From positions 1,617,501 through 1,681,500 of the forward strand of contig JACGCM010001011.1 of NCBI GenBank assembly GCA_014058105.1: DNA of 64,000 nt, given 5' to 3'. Under the pieces are notes generated by a model. It was not told the origin of the DNA and made no database searches. It worked only from the letters and a program-made list of their open reading frames with translations. The first letter of the stretch is position 1. Each line of letters starts with the position of its first letter. Positions 32,510 to 44,029 of the stretch are shown here, piece after piece. Source of the DNA: Kingdonia uniflora (Eukaryota; Streptophyta; Magnoliopsida; Ranunculales; Circaeasteraceae). A program made the position numbers and the translations under genes.

Positions 32510-34313
32510 GACCCACTTTGGCCAATGTACAACATATAGTCGCTTACAATAAGTTGGAATGGGAGAATGCTATCATTTCAAGGGAGAGTAGTCCTTACCA
32601 AATCTATTCTTAATAGCATCCCCATTTACAATATGGCCATCTACAAATGACCTTAATCCTTAATTAAAGAAAGAGATTCAATCATTCAAAACTTTATCTG
32701 GACTGTGGATCCTACAAAGAGAAAGGGAATTACTCTGAGATGGGAAAAGCTGTGTAAATTATTAAATGAAGGTGGTCTGGGTATACGAAGCTTACGAGAG
32801 GTGAATAATGCTATGCAATGTAACTTGAATTGGATTTTCACTCAATGAGAAGAGACTTGAGCACATGCTAAATTCCATACTACTAGTGGTGAAAGCATTC
32901 AGTACCATTAGCGATCTTCTATCTGGTTGGGTATTAAACATACAGAAGGAATTACCAAACCTTTTATAGGATGAATAATCGGAAAGGGTACGAAGATCGA
33001 CTTCTGGAGAGACTCTTAGGCATCAAACATCCCTTTATGAGAACATATTGATCTCCCTCACCACCTATAGAAGAAATGCACAGCTAGGGTCAGTAATTTT
33101 ATAAACGCTGATGGATGGAACTTCCCTCCTGATATCTCTCTAGCCTTCTTGGCTATGGGAATAGAGCTTACTAATATTCCTTACAACCCGAGTGTGAAGG
33201 ATATTCAGACCTGGAAACTAGATGTTCAAGGTAATTTCTCAGTTAAAAATGCATTTGAATGTACCAGGAAATGATTAGACACAGCTTGGTGGTGGAGATA
33301 TACATGGAGAAAGTATTTACATCCGAGTCTAAGCGGGTTTGCGTGGAGATTAATGAACCAAATCCTCCCCACGGATGAGAAGGTACAGAGGAAATGAATA
33401 CAGATAGCCTCAGTGTGTGTTCACTGTGGTAGCAATGTCAGAATACCACCTATTCTTCAAATTCCCCACGGCTAAAGTGTTGTGGTGTTGGGCTACAAAT
33501 GCTTTCCAACTTGCAGCTATTTCTGGTACGGATGGCTGGAAAAATACTCTGGAGAAATGCATGAAGCATAGCTCGTACCTCAATGACTTATGGATTACTA
33601 TGGTATTTGTAATATGTCGATGGATTTGGAACTAGAGAAATAAAATCAGATTCAACATAAGGAGGTTGCCCATTAGAGAGATACAAAATAAGGTTCTAGA
33701 AGTCATATACAATAGTACCAAACTGTCGTCTAATAGCATGTACAACACAACCTTTGAACTATAGGTGGTAAAAGAGCTATCGGTTAACTGTAAAATGGGG
33801 AACGCTCCATCCATTCGTAGTTGCAGATGGAATCTGCCGACCATCGGAGAGGATAAGCTGTGCTGTAACGGCTCAGCATTGGGAAATCCTGAACCGTTCA
33901 GGAGTGGAGTAGTATATAGAGACTGGGAGGGCAGAGTTTTGGGCACGCTTAGTATAGCTGTGGGTTCAACCACTAACTATTTGGCAGAAGTTCAAGCTAT
34001 CATAAACGGGGTAGAACAAGCACTACATAGAGGCTGAAACACTTTGTGAATTGTGTCGGACTCCTCGGTAACCATTAAAGATCTCACCACTAATAAGATT
34101 CCTTGGAAGTTCCAAAGGAAGTGGAGGTACCTACTCACATCCATACAATCAATCCGCTTCAACTCAACCTGGAGAGAAGTAAATTTCTTGGCAGACACCA
34201 CGGCTAAGAGAGGCTCCAGAGCTGACCTACCTTTTGTGGAATGGGTTGAGGGTAGACCAAAATTTTTGACAAAAATTGAAGACCCTCATACAGAGTACTT
34301 CCGATTTATCTGA
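32510..34313 (+). pseudogene. LINE ORF2 C-terminal half (RT end, zinc region, RNase H)
   Basis: In order: IPIYNMAIYK, KERDSIIQNFIWTVDPTKRKG, CKLLNEGGLGIRSL (RT end); ISLAFLAMGIELTNIP; FAWRLMNQILPTDEKVQ with SVCVHCGS, the zinc-binding RT-associated domain (about 33340-33430); then a plant-type RNase H with NGSALGNPEPFRSGVVYRDWEG, TTNYLAEVQAIINGVEQA, SDSSVTIKDL and REVNFLADTTAKRG. Stops and frame changes are frequent before 33750. The RNase H is nearly intact in two frames, 33765-34037 and 34053-34313. The first catalytic Asp position (usually DGS) reads NGS. Confidence 0.85.
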
Positions 34314-34340
34314 TCAAGACCCTTTCTTGGTTTTCACTTC

Positions 34341-34480
34341 TATTCGAATAGAACTTTTCCTGCTCCAATACATTCTTGACTGAGCAAATTTATTCGAATA
34401 GGAATTGCTCTGTTTGAATACATTTTTTACTGTGATGTTTTATTCGAATAAAATTAAAATCTATTCGAAAATACCTTTTT
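34341..34480 (+). repeat. 50-bp minisatellite in LINE 3' region
   Basis: TATTCGAATA at 34341, 34391 and 34441 and a second TGNTNGAATA-like site 20 bp after each (34361, 34411, 34461). The period is exactly 50 bp, as in the Tekay LTR. Confidence 0.85.
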
Positions 34481-34625
34481 TAATTTTATTAAAAGTCTAT
34501 TAGAACAGAGGCGTGATTTAGCTCTTCTTTTGAGTGTGTAAAGGAAAATTTGTCCACGGTCTGTAAATATCTTGTACTTTATGATACAACATATATATAA
34601 AATCTAAACTTTTTGCTAAAAAATT

Positions 34626-35960
34626 AGAATAGGTGGTTCTGAATCCTTATCCTTGATGGCGAGCACAACAACGAATATGAATATCTTGTTGACAAATTTT
34701 TACTGAACAATCCTACGTTGTGCTATTACTGACTTTTAATAGATCGATATCATCTTATTATCATACGTATGTGCCACCTCGGGCTTGTCTCATAATACAT
34801 CAAGTGGTCGCGTTGTATTGCTTTATCGAAGGGCGGTTCCATCCTCAATGAACTGTCTACACCATTAGTCATATTTATCCCATATTCTGTAGCTCCTCGG
34901 CTCAGAATACGTTCTTTCAATGGTACTTTACACTAAGCGCGAGCCTCATATTCATTTGTGGTAATAATTCCTCTAGAACATTCAGCTCTGTAGGTATATT
35001 ACTTGTAGGTACATATACCTATGATACTTTAGTTGTGCCTATGAATGTATCTGGCAATTCATTTGTGACCTATTACAAGTTTGTAATTCGTTAAAACTTA
35101 TTGTCACTTAACTTATGTAAATGAATTTAGATGAGACAACGATGGTGCTTTCTAACTAGTCTTAAAAATATTCTCAGCATTAACTGTTATATCTTCCCCC
35201 AATACTATGAATATTATCTTATCAAAGTGGCAATCCGCCATGTAGTATATATATATGTTGCCAGTGGGACTTCAAATATTTAATGATATATGCGAATCAT
35301 AACCTATATAATACCAGACCAATGTTGAGGGTCCCATCTGTATACCTTGTGGTGGTGCGATTGACACATGTACAAAACATCTAAATGTTCGTCGATGAGC
35401 AATACTGGGTTCAGACCCAGTTAGGAAAAATAGTCATCTAAAGCCTGTGAGTCAAACTTTTAAGCCCCTGTCAAGTCGTATAGATCGACTTGATCGGTTA
35501 ATCCAAGAATTGAGCCTATGATCGAATGATCTAAGTGAGAAGTTGTGTTAATATTGCATTCCTCAATGTTGATAATAGGAAAATGTATGACCATCTCCTA
35601 GATGTGCCTATTATAACCATAAATACTCAAGTGGGCTACTACATGCGTCTCCATGGATGTGTTTGGAGCTAAGGTTGGAGATCTCACTCCTCTTTGGCCA
35701 TATTAGGATGAAATAATTAACTTTCCTTGAAAACAATCGTTACACGTAAACTCACTGGATCTTCTCTCATTATAGGGAAAGTCGAGATATATACCCGATA
35801 ATCCTCCTTATTATCCTAGCACGGAGGAGGTATTAGAATTGTTTCAATAACGTGTTTTAATCTTTAGACATGGAGGGAATGCACAAAACCTTGTTATTCA
35901 TTTTCTCTTATAGTCTTTTCGTGATATGCATTATCATGTATCTCCCTAAAATTGGATTTA
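34626..35960 (-). pseudogene. C integrase and hinge remains
   Basis: Minus-strand pieces match a copia integrase of Retrofit type: a FPIINIEECN-like block, VYVPIAPPQGIQMGPSTL-like coding near 35330-35390, YYIGYDSHISLN and MADCHFDKI (about 35200-35290), then an LQN..NELPDTFIG-like hinge (about 35000-35090). Each block needs a frame change, so the element is dead. It continues the element seen at 30730-32490 across the LINE. Confidence 0.75.
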
Positions 35961-35968
35961 ATAGTGTA

Positions 35969-36240
35969 CACTACACCAATTTTACTAAATTACCACAGAC
36001 CTTATCTGTGGTAATAGTCGTTTTGCCATGGATAAAGTCTATTGTAAAAGGTGCGTGGCAATATTTTTTCTACGGAGTTTATCTGGGTTATCTAATTTAT
36101 ATTGATACGGAGTTAATCGGTGGTAATTTTTTTGCCATAGTTTTTCTGCGGTTAATTATTGTAAATACCGCGATGATTCCCATTTTTCCATGGATAAAGT
36201 TTGTGGTAATTTATATTTTATTTAAAAAAAACTAAAAATA
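35969..36240. mobile_element. CACTA (En/Spm-like) transposon end
   Basis: CACTACACCAATTTT starts at 35969. The next 250 bp carry short repeats in both directions, as subterminal repeats of CACTA elements do: ACCACAGA, TGTGGTAAT, GTGGTAATTT, and CCATGGATAAAGT twice (near 36027 and 36188). The opposite terminus was not found, so the element is partial or continues under later insertions. Confidence 0.6.
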
Positions 36241-36431
36241 CTGCACTCCTGAACCTGCAAAGCACTCCCAATCCTCCAACAATACATTTCATACATACTA
36301 ATGATACATGGACAAAAAATAGATATCCAAAATAAATCCCTCATTCCATAAGCATTAAAAAATCCAAATACAATTGTTCCATATGCTAAAAGAACATATG
36401 TATAAGAGAAAAAGATGAAAGAATAAAGGGT

Positions 36432-37905
36432 TCATAAGTCCATAGGTTCAGGTAAATCCCATGGAATGTCCTCAGCCACTGAAGTAAGGCCGCTCCCGCT
36501 TTGTATTGATGAAGAAAAAAGCCTTTTGCTATTGGACCTATAATTCCACCGTACTTTAAATCTCAAAAGTAATCATAGGAGATTGGTACTTTTGTTTGAT
36601 TACAACTCATAGATTTACAAACCTTCCTGAAGCTCCTTGGACTTCTAGTTCTACTGGCAAGAAACCATTCCCAAATCCAGAGTTGGGAATAGATCTTTCA
36701 TTACCCCCAAAAGTTCCTATATGGAAAAATTCCGGATTTTAGAAACACTATAATACAGTTGATGAGCTCTATAAAATAGAAAAATCAAAGAAGATTTTGA
36801 ATTTACCTAATTTTCCTGGCGTGACCATCATCGCGGCCTCAGTTACTGGAAATTCAAAGTTGTCAGGGTTAGCCATATGTTTTTCCATGGAGACTTGCTT
36901 CTCTACAGAGACTGGCTTAAGCTGAGAGCCGACTCCAGTGTGAAATTCTTTAGCAGGCTTCATATCCATATACATTATGCAAGAAGCAGATAAATATGTC
37001 AACATGCTTGATGAAAGTATGAAAGAAGCTAACACTTGGGTACAATCACTTACAAAATCTGGCAGTTCTTGGTCAAACATGGGTCTGGGTGGGGGCTGGG
37101 ATGAAGACGATGGTCTAGGTGGTGAAGTTAGTCTTGTTATCAAAAGTAGAGTTTAGATTACTAGCTGAAGTTCTTAAGATTTTGGTAGTAAATGTAAGAC
37201 TCTAACCTGAAGGTGAATCATGAGGAGGCTGAAGCTGTAAATACTTCATCCAAAGATTCATAAGAGGCGCAGGGTAATATATCTCTTTAGATCCATATCT
37301 AGATAACCCACAAGTTAGGCCTACAGGTGGTAGCTCCATAAGATGGGCTATCTTCATATTGGACATAGGTTTTATGTGTTGCAATTACATGAAACATCAG
37401 AATATGGAATCAGGGTTGCATTTCATAGAATAGTTGTATTACTCAAGTATAGATACTGAAATATAAGAACAGAGTAGTGAGGTTAAGTAAACTATGAAAA
37501 TATACAATTTCTGTTACCTCCTAAAAAGCAGAAAATCTTAAGCAAAGTAAAAGAGCAATAATTATAATTTATAAACCTTCTTCTTTCTTCCTCTTCTTGA
37601 GACAAGGTCACTAGCACTCTGAATCAAAGACTGATAAGTGGGACCAGGGATTATTATTTGTTCATAATCCATAATGACTTGACCTTTTCCTCATTTTGCT
37701 TTTCGTTTTCTTGGTACTCTCCTATCTGTATCCTTCTCGGCCTGTTAAAGTTCGAAAGTTACTTTACCATAAGATAAATGGGTTACAGAATTCTGAGATT
37801 CAATTATCATCTGAGGAGCTTTTTCTTTGTATCCATCAGCTACCTGAGGACCTTCTTGCCTGTCATTAGAGTGTTGGTTGCTTTGAGGTTCAAGATTTTC
37901 TTAGA
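36432..37905 (-). pseudogene. Unidentified multi-exon gene piece beside the CACTA end
   Basis: The minus strand shows exon-like pieces with plausible splice sites. The last ends SVAEDIPWDLPEPMDL and a TGA at 36432-36434. Before it, GTFGGNERSIPNSGFG (about 36635-36725) is preceded by an ATATAG acceptor and followed by AG-GTTTGT. The long piece 36800-37143 has PPRPMFDQELPDFVSD and a donor AG-GTAAAT. 37202-37384 has LPPVGLTCGLSRYGSKE. 37560-37900 reads a charged stretch with PRKRKAK. The ~465-bp distance from its stop to the CACTA terminus suggests an accessory CACTA protein, but I do not recognise the family. Confidence 0.45.
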
Positions 37906-37924
37906 CTGCATCGACTGCATATAT

Positions 37925-38133
37925 ACATGGTACAGTGCTGCAATCCTAGATTCCTGGCTTGGAAACATTTCGGCTCTATCTGTGGAGTGAACTACTTTTA
38001 CAATAAAACTCAGTGGGGAAGGCAACATACATGGTATGGTGCAGCAAACTCTAAATTTTTGATTGGTGTAATTATTGGCATTCTTCCCTCTATTATATAT
38101 TGGGAAATATGGAGATCCAGGTGTCAGAAAAGA
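37925..38133 (+). pseudogene. LINE fragment cut by the Tekay element
   Basis: The plus frame reads AWKHFGSICGVNYFYNK, FLIGVIIGILPSIIYWEIW and RSRC, the stretch between the zinc region and RNase H of plant L1-type ORF2. It ends abruptly at the Tekay LTR start (38134). The continuation beyond the Tekay element was not found, so the other side has been lost. This is a different copy from the LINE at 32500. Confidence 0.7.
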
Positions 38134-40731
38134 TGTAGTGTCCCAGATTTTATTATTATTATTATTATTATTATGTATCACGCATCCATATTCATATCAT
38201 TATTCATCTTGCTCGTCACTTTCTGCATCTGCATCTTATTCTCTTATGAGGGTTTTATTCTTGGCGGAGGAGGTGAGTTGTGCTTTGGCACCCGTGATTG
38301 GGATGGTGGAGGCATTGGGATTGTTGTTGTTGTGTTTGTGCTGTGGTGTGATCCGGGAGGGATCCGTGGTTTTTCGAGTTTTTTGTGAAGTTTTCCGTTG
38401 AGGAATCTTTTGTCTAGTTTCCGCTCTTTCTATTCGAACAGACCTCTTTCTGCTCGAATAGATCCATAACTGGTTCATTTTATTCGAACAAACATGACTC
38501 CGTTAGAATACATCTCAATTTGGTTCATTCTATTCGAGCAAACCCTATTCTGTTCGAATATATTTCCATCTGATCATTTCTATTCGAACAACATCTTTTG
38601 CATTCGAATAGATACCTGCCTGCTTCATTTTATTCGAATAGAACTTTTTTTGTTCGAATAGAATTGTATCTGCCTTATTTTATTTGAATAAATTTTCGGG
38701 TGAATAGTGTTTTCAGCTTTTCTGTTCGAACAACTTATTTTTTATTTGAGCAGAGGCATGTTTGAACGACCAGTTTGGGTCTTTCTTCGTGATTCTTGGC
38801 CGTGGATCCATCCTCGAGTTACGTGTTATTCTCTTAGGGATTTATATACCCAATTCCATTTCATTCTCTCCCTCACTCGTCACTCTCTCTCCCAATTTGA
38901 ATCTTCCACTCTTTCGCTCCTCGTTATGATTCATCGAGGGATTGATCTCGCGACTTCTTCGATGAGTAATTCCTCTCTCTCCCTTCCTAGTGATTGATTC
39001 GTTTGTGGCCTTGGTGGAATCCTTTGTGATTTTAGGGTTTGTGGTGTTGGGTTGATTTTATCTCTTGCAGGTGTTGATTGTTGGTGTTGGTGTTGATTTT
39101 TGGAGTTGGTGTCGATTGTTGGTGTTGATTGTTGGCGTTAGTGTTGATTGTTGTTGTTGGCTGCGGAGGTTGAGGTTGGGCTGTCCTGTCGGTTGGCAGA
39201 TTTGTTCTTTATCTTTATCTGGTGAGTGACCCCCAATTTTTAAATTCTAATACTAGGTAACCTGTATTAGTTAGAGTTGTACACACTGGTATTGAGGTGT
39301 TTGTGATTGGTTTTAAACTATATTGTCCCGTCTGTTATATTTGTTGATTTTAGTATTGCTGTTTCCTATTGTTAGGCATATAGGATGTGTTTATCCTAGT
39401 CTTTTAGGAGGGTTTGCATTAGTGTGGTATTATCAGGGTTGCCTTTGAGTATTATGTTTAGTCTGTAGAGACTAATGTTATTTGGATGTTGTGATGGGTT
39501 AGTCACTTTTTGCATCTGTGGTAGGGTTGATTGTTATCCTCTGAGGCAGGTGGTTATTCTATGTGTGTGTTGTCCAGGTTGTGGCTGTTGGGTTGGGATT
39601 GTTTACCCTCCTCGTAGGTGAGGGTTATCCTATGTGTGTTGGCCGGGTTTGGCGGACGTGTAGTTTGATCCTAGGGATCCATTTTCTTCAATAGGTTTTG
39701 TATTCTTTTAACTTAACGGGATCATATACATAACAAAGCTCTATATCGACAGACCCTCGATAGGACCTAGGATTCCTATATCGGGTTAAAATAGTAGATG
39801 ATTTTCTGGCTGGACACTATCATATCTATTACCCTTCGGGAGTGTGGGATGGTATGGGACAGTTTCCTAAGGTACCAGTCTTATCTTCCTTGAGGTTGAA
39901 ATCCCTTGGAATAAGTGAAATAAAGTTTAAATGTTGGCTCCGTGGGTTTCAAAGCTCAGAACATTCTGATCAAGTGATAAATCCTAAGCGTGGTCGAGCT
40001 TGCAAACTAATCGTACCCATTGTATCCATATGAGATCTTGTTAAGGTTATTATGCATTAGCGGTTGATCTGCCCACTATATTGATTACTAGGGTCTAGCT
40101 CTTGGTTTTATAACATCATAAGCATTCATTCAGGACATTTCTAGGACTACACCATATCATATCATAACATATCATCATACCTTCACAGCATAATTCCTCA
40201 TATCTCCTAATTATTTTCTTATTCCTCCTTCACTCTACTCTGTACTTATAGATTACTGGACTTTAACATCAACAATCTCATTCATCTCTCCTCTTTCTAT
40301 GCACCTATTTTATTAGTATGTTGTTTATCCTTGTTGGGAATTAGTGAGCCGTGGTTTTGCTCACTCTCGCTTTGTTTTCCCCTTTCAAAGGCAGATTAGT
40401 GCTGGGTTTTTCTGAGACTTCAGCCGTTGGTACCAGGTTATTACAGTTGTAGTTTTTGTACCAGTTTTAGTATTCCTTGTATGATCTCAGCCCTTGACGC
40501 TACTTTGTATTCAAGACATTGTATATATGTTTTTAGTTATGTATATATATATATATATTTGCTTCCGCTGTATTTCTTTTACTCTGATGATATTGCTATA
40601 GTCAATGACTGAGCCTGAAGTTGTCTATGGCTTGGTTATTTGCGGGGGAGAATCGATTGGATTCCCCGACCTGCACATCCCGAATGATAGTAATTGGTCA
40701 GCTACCGATTATTGGATTTTGGGGCGTGACA
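38134..40731 (+). repeat. Tekay 5' LTR
   Basis: 2598 bp. It starts with an ATT trinucleotide run (38151-38172), contains the 50-bp minisatellite, a TTG-rich stretch (39070-39170) and a TA run (40541-40558). It ends GGGGCGTGACA next to the primer site. Confidence 0.9.
38431..38700 (+). repeat. 50-bp TTCGAA minisatellite, 5' LTR copy
   Basis: TATTCGAACA-type sites start at 38431, 38481, 38531, 38581, 38631 and 38681, and second sites (TGTTCGAATA type) at 38451, 38501, 38551, 38601 and 38651. The gaps alternate 20 and 30 bp without exception. Confidence 0.93.
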
Positions 40732-40735
40732 GACT

Positions 40736-40748
40736 TGGTATCAGAGCC
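40736..40748 (+). promoter_or_regulatory. Tekay primer binding site (initiator Met tRNA)
   Basis: TGGTATCAGAGCC, four bases after the LTR, complements the 3' end of initiator-Met tRNA exactly. Confidence 0.93.
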
Positions 40749-40885
40749 ATAGGTTAATTCTTATATCTGTTTTAGCAATCATATGACGAGTAAGTATTTC
40801 TAGATTGAGTTAGGATCGATCCCTTTCAGTTTTACGTATTTTATCATCTTTCTTCCTTTCATGAGGTGTTCTTTCTGTCGTGTAG

Positions 40886-42109
40886 ATGGCTAAAGGTGGT
40901 AGAGGCAGAGGTCGTGTAGTAGGCCGTGACCGCAGAGGTTTGTGCAGTGGTGCTCTTATTGATGAGCCAACGCTCAGTCCTGAGAGTTTGGGGTCTGTCT
41001 CGATCGAGCAGGGTGTTCCTCCAGCTCCAGTAGTTCCAGAACAGCCTGCTATTTTACCTACCTCACCTGTTCCCAGTATTTCAGCGGAGATGAGGCAGTT
41101 CATGGAAAGTTTTACCGCTTATTTCCAGTAGGCTACAAGCCCTATGGCCAGAGAGTACAGTTACCTCAAGCAGCTTCAGAAATACAAGCATCCGATATTT
41201 TTGGGCACTACGGTACTGTCTGAGGCAGAGACATGGTTCAAACCCATAGAGAAGACTTTGAATGCTATGAAGTGTCTAGAGGATCAGCTAGTGACATTGG
41301 TGACGTATCTGTTACATGGTGAGGCAGACCATTGGTGGAATACAGCCAAGAGAACCATAGTAGAAACTCCAGTGCTTTGGGCCTCCATTCAGGATCGGTT
41401 CTTTGAGCAGTATTTCCCACAGAGTTGCAGGGACGCTTGTATCTCAGAGTTCTATATGCTTGAGCAGGGCGATATGAGTATTGCGGGTTACGATCAACGA
41501 TTCAATGAGCTTTCTCGATACGTTCCGTTTATTGTTCAGGATGAGGAACAATACAAAATGAAGCTTCAGAAGGGTTTTTGTCTGTATTATCAGATGTTTT
41601 TGATTGTTTCGGGGGCTAGTTCGTACAGAGAGGTTTTGTCAAAAGCGTTGGCTATAGAATAAAACAATGTGGAGGATCGCAAGTCCAAGGACTTGAGGAG
41701 CCAACAAAGACAGGATCAGAGGGATGATAAGGGGAAAGCAGTTCAGGTTCATTATGGGAGTGTTGGGTCCAAAGAGGCAGAAGTTTAGTATTTTTGATGG
41801 TGCGCCAGCTAGAGTTGTGAGGGGACAACATTCGGATAGACCACGGCTTGCTTTTGGCGAGTGTTGGAACTACGGGGAGAAGGGGAATACTAGGAAGTTT
41901 TGTTCTAACCCAACCAGAGGTCCTCAACCATTGAGACAGTTTCAGGGTTTCGTTGGTCACCAGCCGAGACCTCAGTAGTTTTAGCAAATTCAGTAGAGGC
42001 AGTTCCAGGTCCGTATGGTAGACAAATAGTTCCAGGCCTTTAGGGTAGACAGAGATAGCAGTATCCGATTCAGCAGTAGGGCCATGGTCAGGGCCAAGGG
42101 TAGAGTAGG
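40886..42109 (+). pseudogene. Tekay gag
   Basis: ATG at 40886; a Gly/Arg-rich start (GGRGRGRVVGRD), then FMESFTAYFQ, a stop (CAG CAG to CAG TAG at 41129), and the capsid part ETWFKPIEKTLNAMKC, DHWWNTAKRTI, FFEQYFPQSCRD, FNELSRYVPFIV. A TAA follows at 41660. The knuckle at about 41860-41900 reads CWNYGEKGNTRKFC: the second Cys is Tyr and the His is Asn, so it cannot bind zinc. The Gln-rich tail around 41976-42060 has several CAG-to-TAG changes. Confidence 0.88.
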
Positions 42110-43275
42110 ATGTACGCACTTGGGAGGCGAGGTGCTCATGCCACTCGACCTGTAGTAGAAGGTACGATTCATATTTCTTATTTGCCCGCTCGTGTTCTTT
42201 TCAATTCCGGTGCATCGCATTCATTTACAACATATGCATTCCTCTGTAATATTTGTTTTGAGTCTTCCTTATTGCATGATGAGATTTCTGTGGGTACTCC
42301 TCTCGATTCATTGATTTCCATTTCTTATATTTGTAGAGATTGCCCGATAGTTGTATGTGGCCGCGTTCTTTCAGCAGACTTGTTGGTACTACCGATGCAA
42401 GAGTTTGACATTATCTTGCGTATGGATTGGTTGTCGACTCATCGAGTTACATTGGACTATTTTGAAAAGACAGCTAATTTTAGTATTTTGGGGGAGAAGC
42501 GGTTCATGTTTGTTAGTTCGGAATCAGCATGGCCAGGAGACGGTCTGTTGGCATTCTTAGTGTTAGAATCCTCTGGTGTTGATGTTAGTGCTATTCTGGT
42601 GGTGTGTGACTTTTCTAACGTTTTCCTGAAGATTCCCGGTTTGCTGCCAACGAGACAAATTGATTTCAGTATAGATCTTTTACCTGCTACAGCTCTGATT
42701 TTGAAGGCCCCGTATCGTATGGCACCTGTTGAGCTGAAAGAGTTGTATGATCAGATTTCTGAATTGATGGATCAGAAGTTTATCCGGCCAAGTACTTCAC
42801 CGTGGGGAGCTCCGATATTATTTACGAAGAAGAAGGACGGGTGTATACGCCTTTGTATCGATTACCGCGAGTTGAACAAAGTCACGATCAAGAACAAATA
42901 TCCTTTACCTAGGATCGAGGACTTGTTTGACCTGCTTCAGGGAGCGCAGTTTTATTTGAAGATTAATCTCAAATCGGGTTACCATCAGCTGAGAATTAAG
43001 AAGGACCATATTTCCAAGACAGCCTTCGGGACACGTTATGTACATTACAAGTTTCAGGTTATGCCGTTTGGGTTGACGAATGCTCCGACACCTTTTATGG
43101 ATTTGATGAACTGAGTATTTTGTCCCTTTCTAGACCAGTTCGTGATTGTGTTTGTAGACGACATATTAATTTATTCAAAGACCGAGGCCGAACATGAGGA
43201 ACACTTGAGAGTTGCCTTAAAAACTTTGAGGGAGAACACGTTATTTGCGAAATTTGAGGATTGTGACTTTTGGCA
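42110..43275 (+). pseudogene. Tekay protease and reverse transcriptase
   Basis: The protease reads [11 protein letters not shown]; the catalytic Asp of DSGA is Asn. The RT has [68 protein letters not shown] (the first catalytic Asp, usually KIDL, is Asn), MPFGLTNAP, then a TGA at 43112 in place of the usual Arg, and FVDDILIYS intact (about 43155). A frameshift near 43275 leads into the connection region. The enzyme would copy RNA into cDNA if intact. Confidence 0.92.
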
Positions 43276-43963
43276 AAAAAGGTGAAATTCCTAGGGCATG
43301 AAGTATCCAAGGATGGTATTGCGGTTGATCCTTCAAAGGTTGAGGCCATTACAGATTGGGCACAACTGACTAATGTTACAAAGATTCGCAGCTTTTTGGG
43401 ATTTGTCGGTTCTTATCGCAGATTCATTGAGGGCTTTTTACAGATTGTAGCTCCTTTGACTCGCTTGACGCAGAAAGACGTTAGATTCGTTTGGGATGAC
43501 AAGTGTGTATTGGCATTTGCAGAGTTAATGAAGAGGTTGACTACAACTTCGATTCTTATTGTTCCTTCCAGTGGGCAGAGGTATATGGTTTGCAGCGACG
43601 CTTTGCTCAATGGACTGGGTTGCATTCTGATGCAAGAGGGAAAGGTGGTGGCTTATGCTTCGAGACAACTTAAGGGGCACGAGAGAAACCATCCAACTCA
43701 TGACCTTGAGTTGGCAGCAGTGGTTTTTGTATTGAAGATTTGGCGACATTATCTTTACGGGGAGAGGTTTGAACTCTTTTCTGATCACAAGAGTCTGCGG
43801 TACTTTCTCGCAGATAGAGCAGAATATAAGGCAGTGCCGATGGATGGAATTCCTGAAGAATTATGACGTTGACTTGCAGTATCACCCAGGGAAGACAAAT
43901 GTTGTGGCTGACGCTTTGAGCCGCTTGCCTAGGGGATTACTTGCACGTTTGATAATTTTTTAG
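43270..43963 (+). pseudogene. Tekay RT connection and RNase H
   Basis: [35 protein letters not shown] and [11 protein letters not shown] lead to RNase H with [16 protein letters not shown] (the usual SDAS motif reads SDAL), [20 protein letters not shown] and [14 protein letters not shown] shift near 43815 moves to the next frame with [21 protein letters not shown] and VVADALSR. Stop at 43961-43963 before the integrase. Confidence 0.9.
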
Positions 43964-44029
43964 CAGTTGATGCTTCGCGATGTGGCAGATTCTGGGCTGA
44001 GTTTGTGATCACGAGGTACGGATGGTTTT

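Larger units (their letters stand above)
32500..34625 (+). mobile_element. 5'-truncated LINE inserted in C
   Basis: Plus-strand L1-type fragment, opposite to C. It begins near 32500 in the RT thumb region (RPTLANVQHI, SFQGRVVLTKSILNS) and ends after an AT-rich tail with AAAAAATTAG at about 34625. C sequence resumes on both sides (EPIGYK block on the left, integrase on the right). The 5' truncation is normal for LINEs. No clear target duplication could be set. Confidence 0.82.
23224..35968 (-). mobile_element. Decayed Ty1/copia 'C', nested host of B and a LINE
   Basis: Minus-strand copia element with a short 236-bp LTR (23224-23459, ends TGTTGG and TAACA) followed by a tract CTCCCCCTTGGGG, the polypurine tract on the other strand. 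Pol pieces lie at 30730-32490 (RT and RNase H) and 34626-35960 (integrase and hinge). B sits in the 3' LTR region and a LINE sits between RT and integrase. No 5' LTR or gag was found; a CACTA end lies where they would be. The protein wording resembles the Retrofit type. It is the oldest of the copia elements here, judged by decay. Confidence 0.82.

Noticed and set aside
37840..38181. 113-codon minus frame with poly-Asn start
   Set aside because: The Asn run is the ATT repeat of the Tekay LTR read backwards and the rest overlaps a plus-strand LINE fragment.
38431..38700. TTCGAA arrays as heat-shock elements
   Set aside because: Heat-shock elements need nTTCnnGAAn spacing; here TTC and GAA are directly joined.
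40810..41103. Minus-strand frames opposite Tekay gag and pol (also 41652-42220 and 43095-43885)
   Set aside because: Shadows of the plus-strand polyprotein; no independent motifs.
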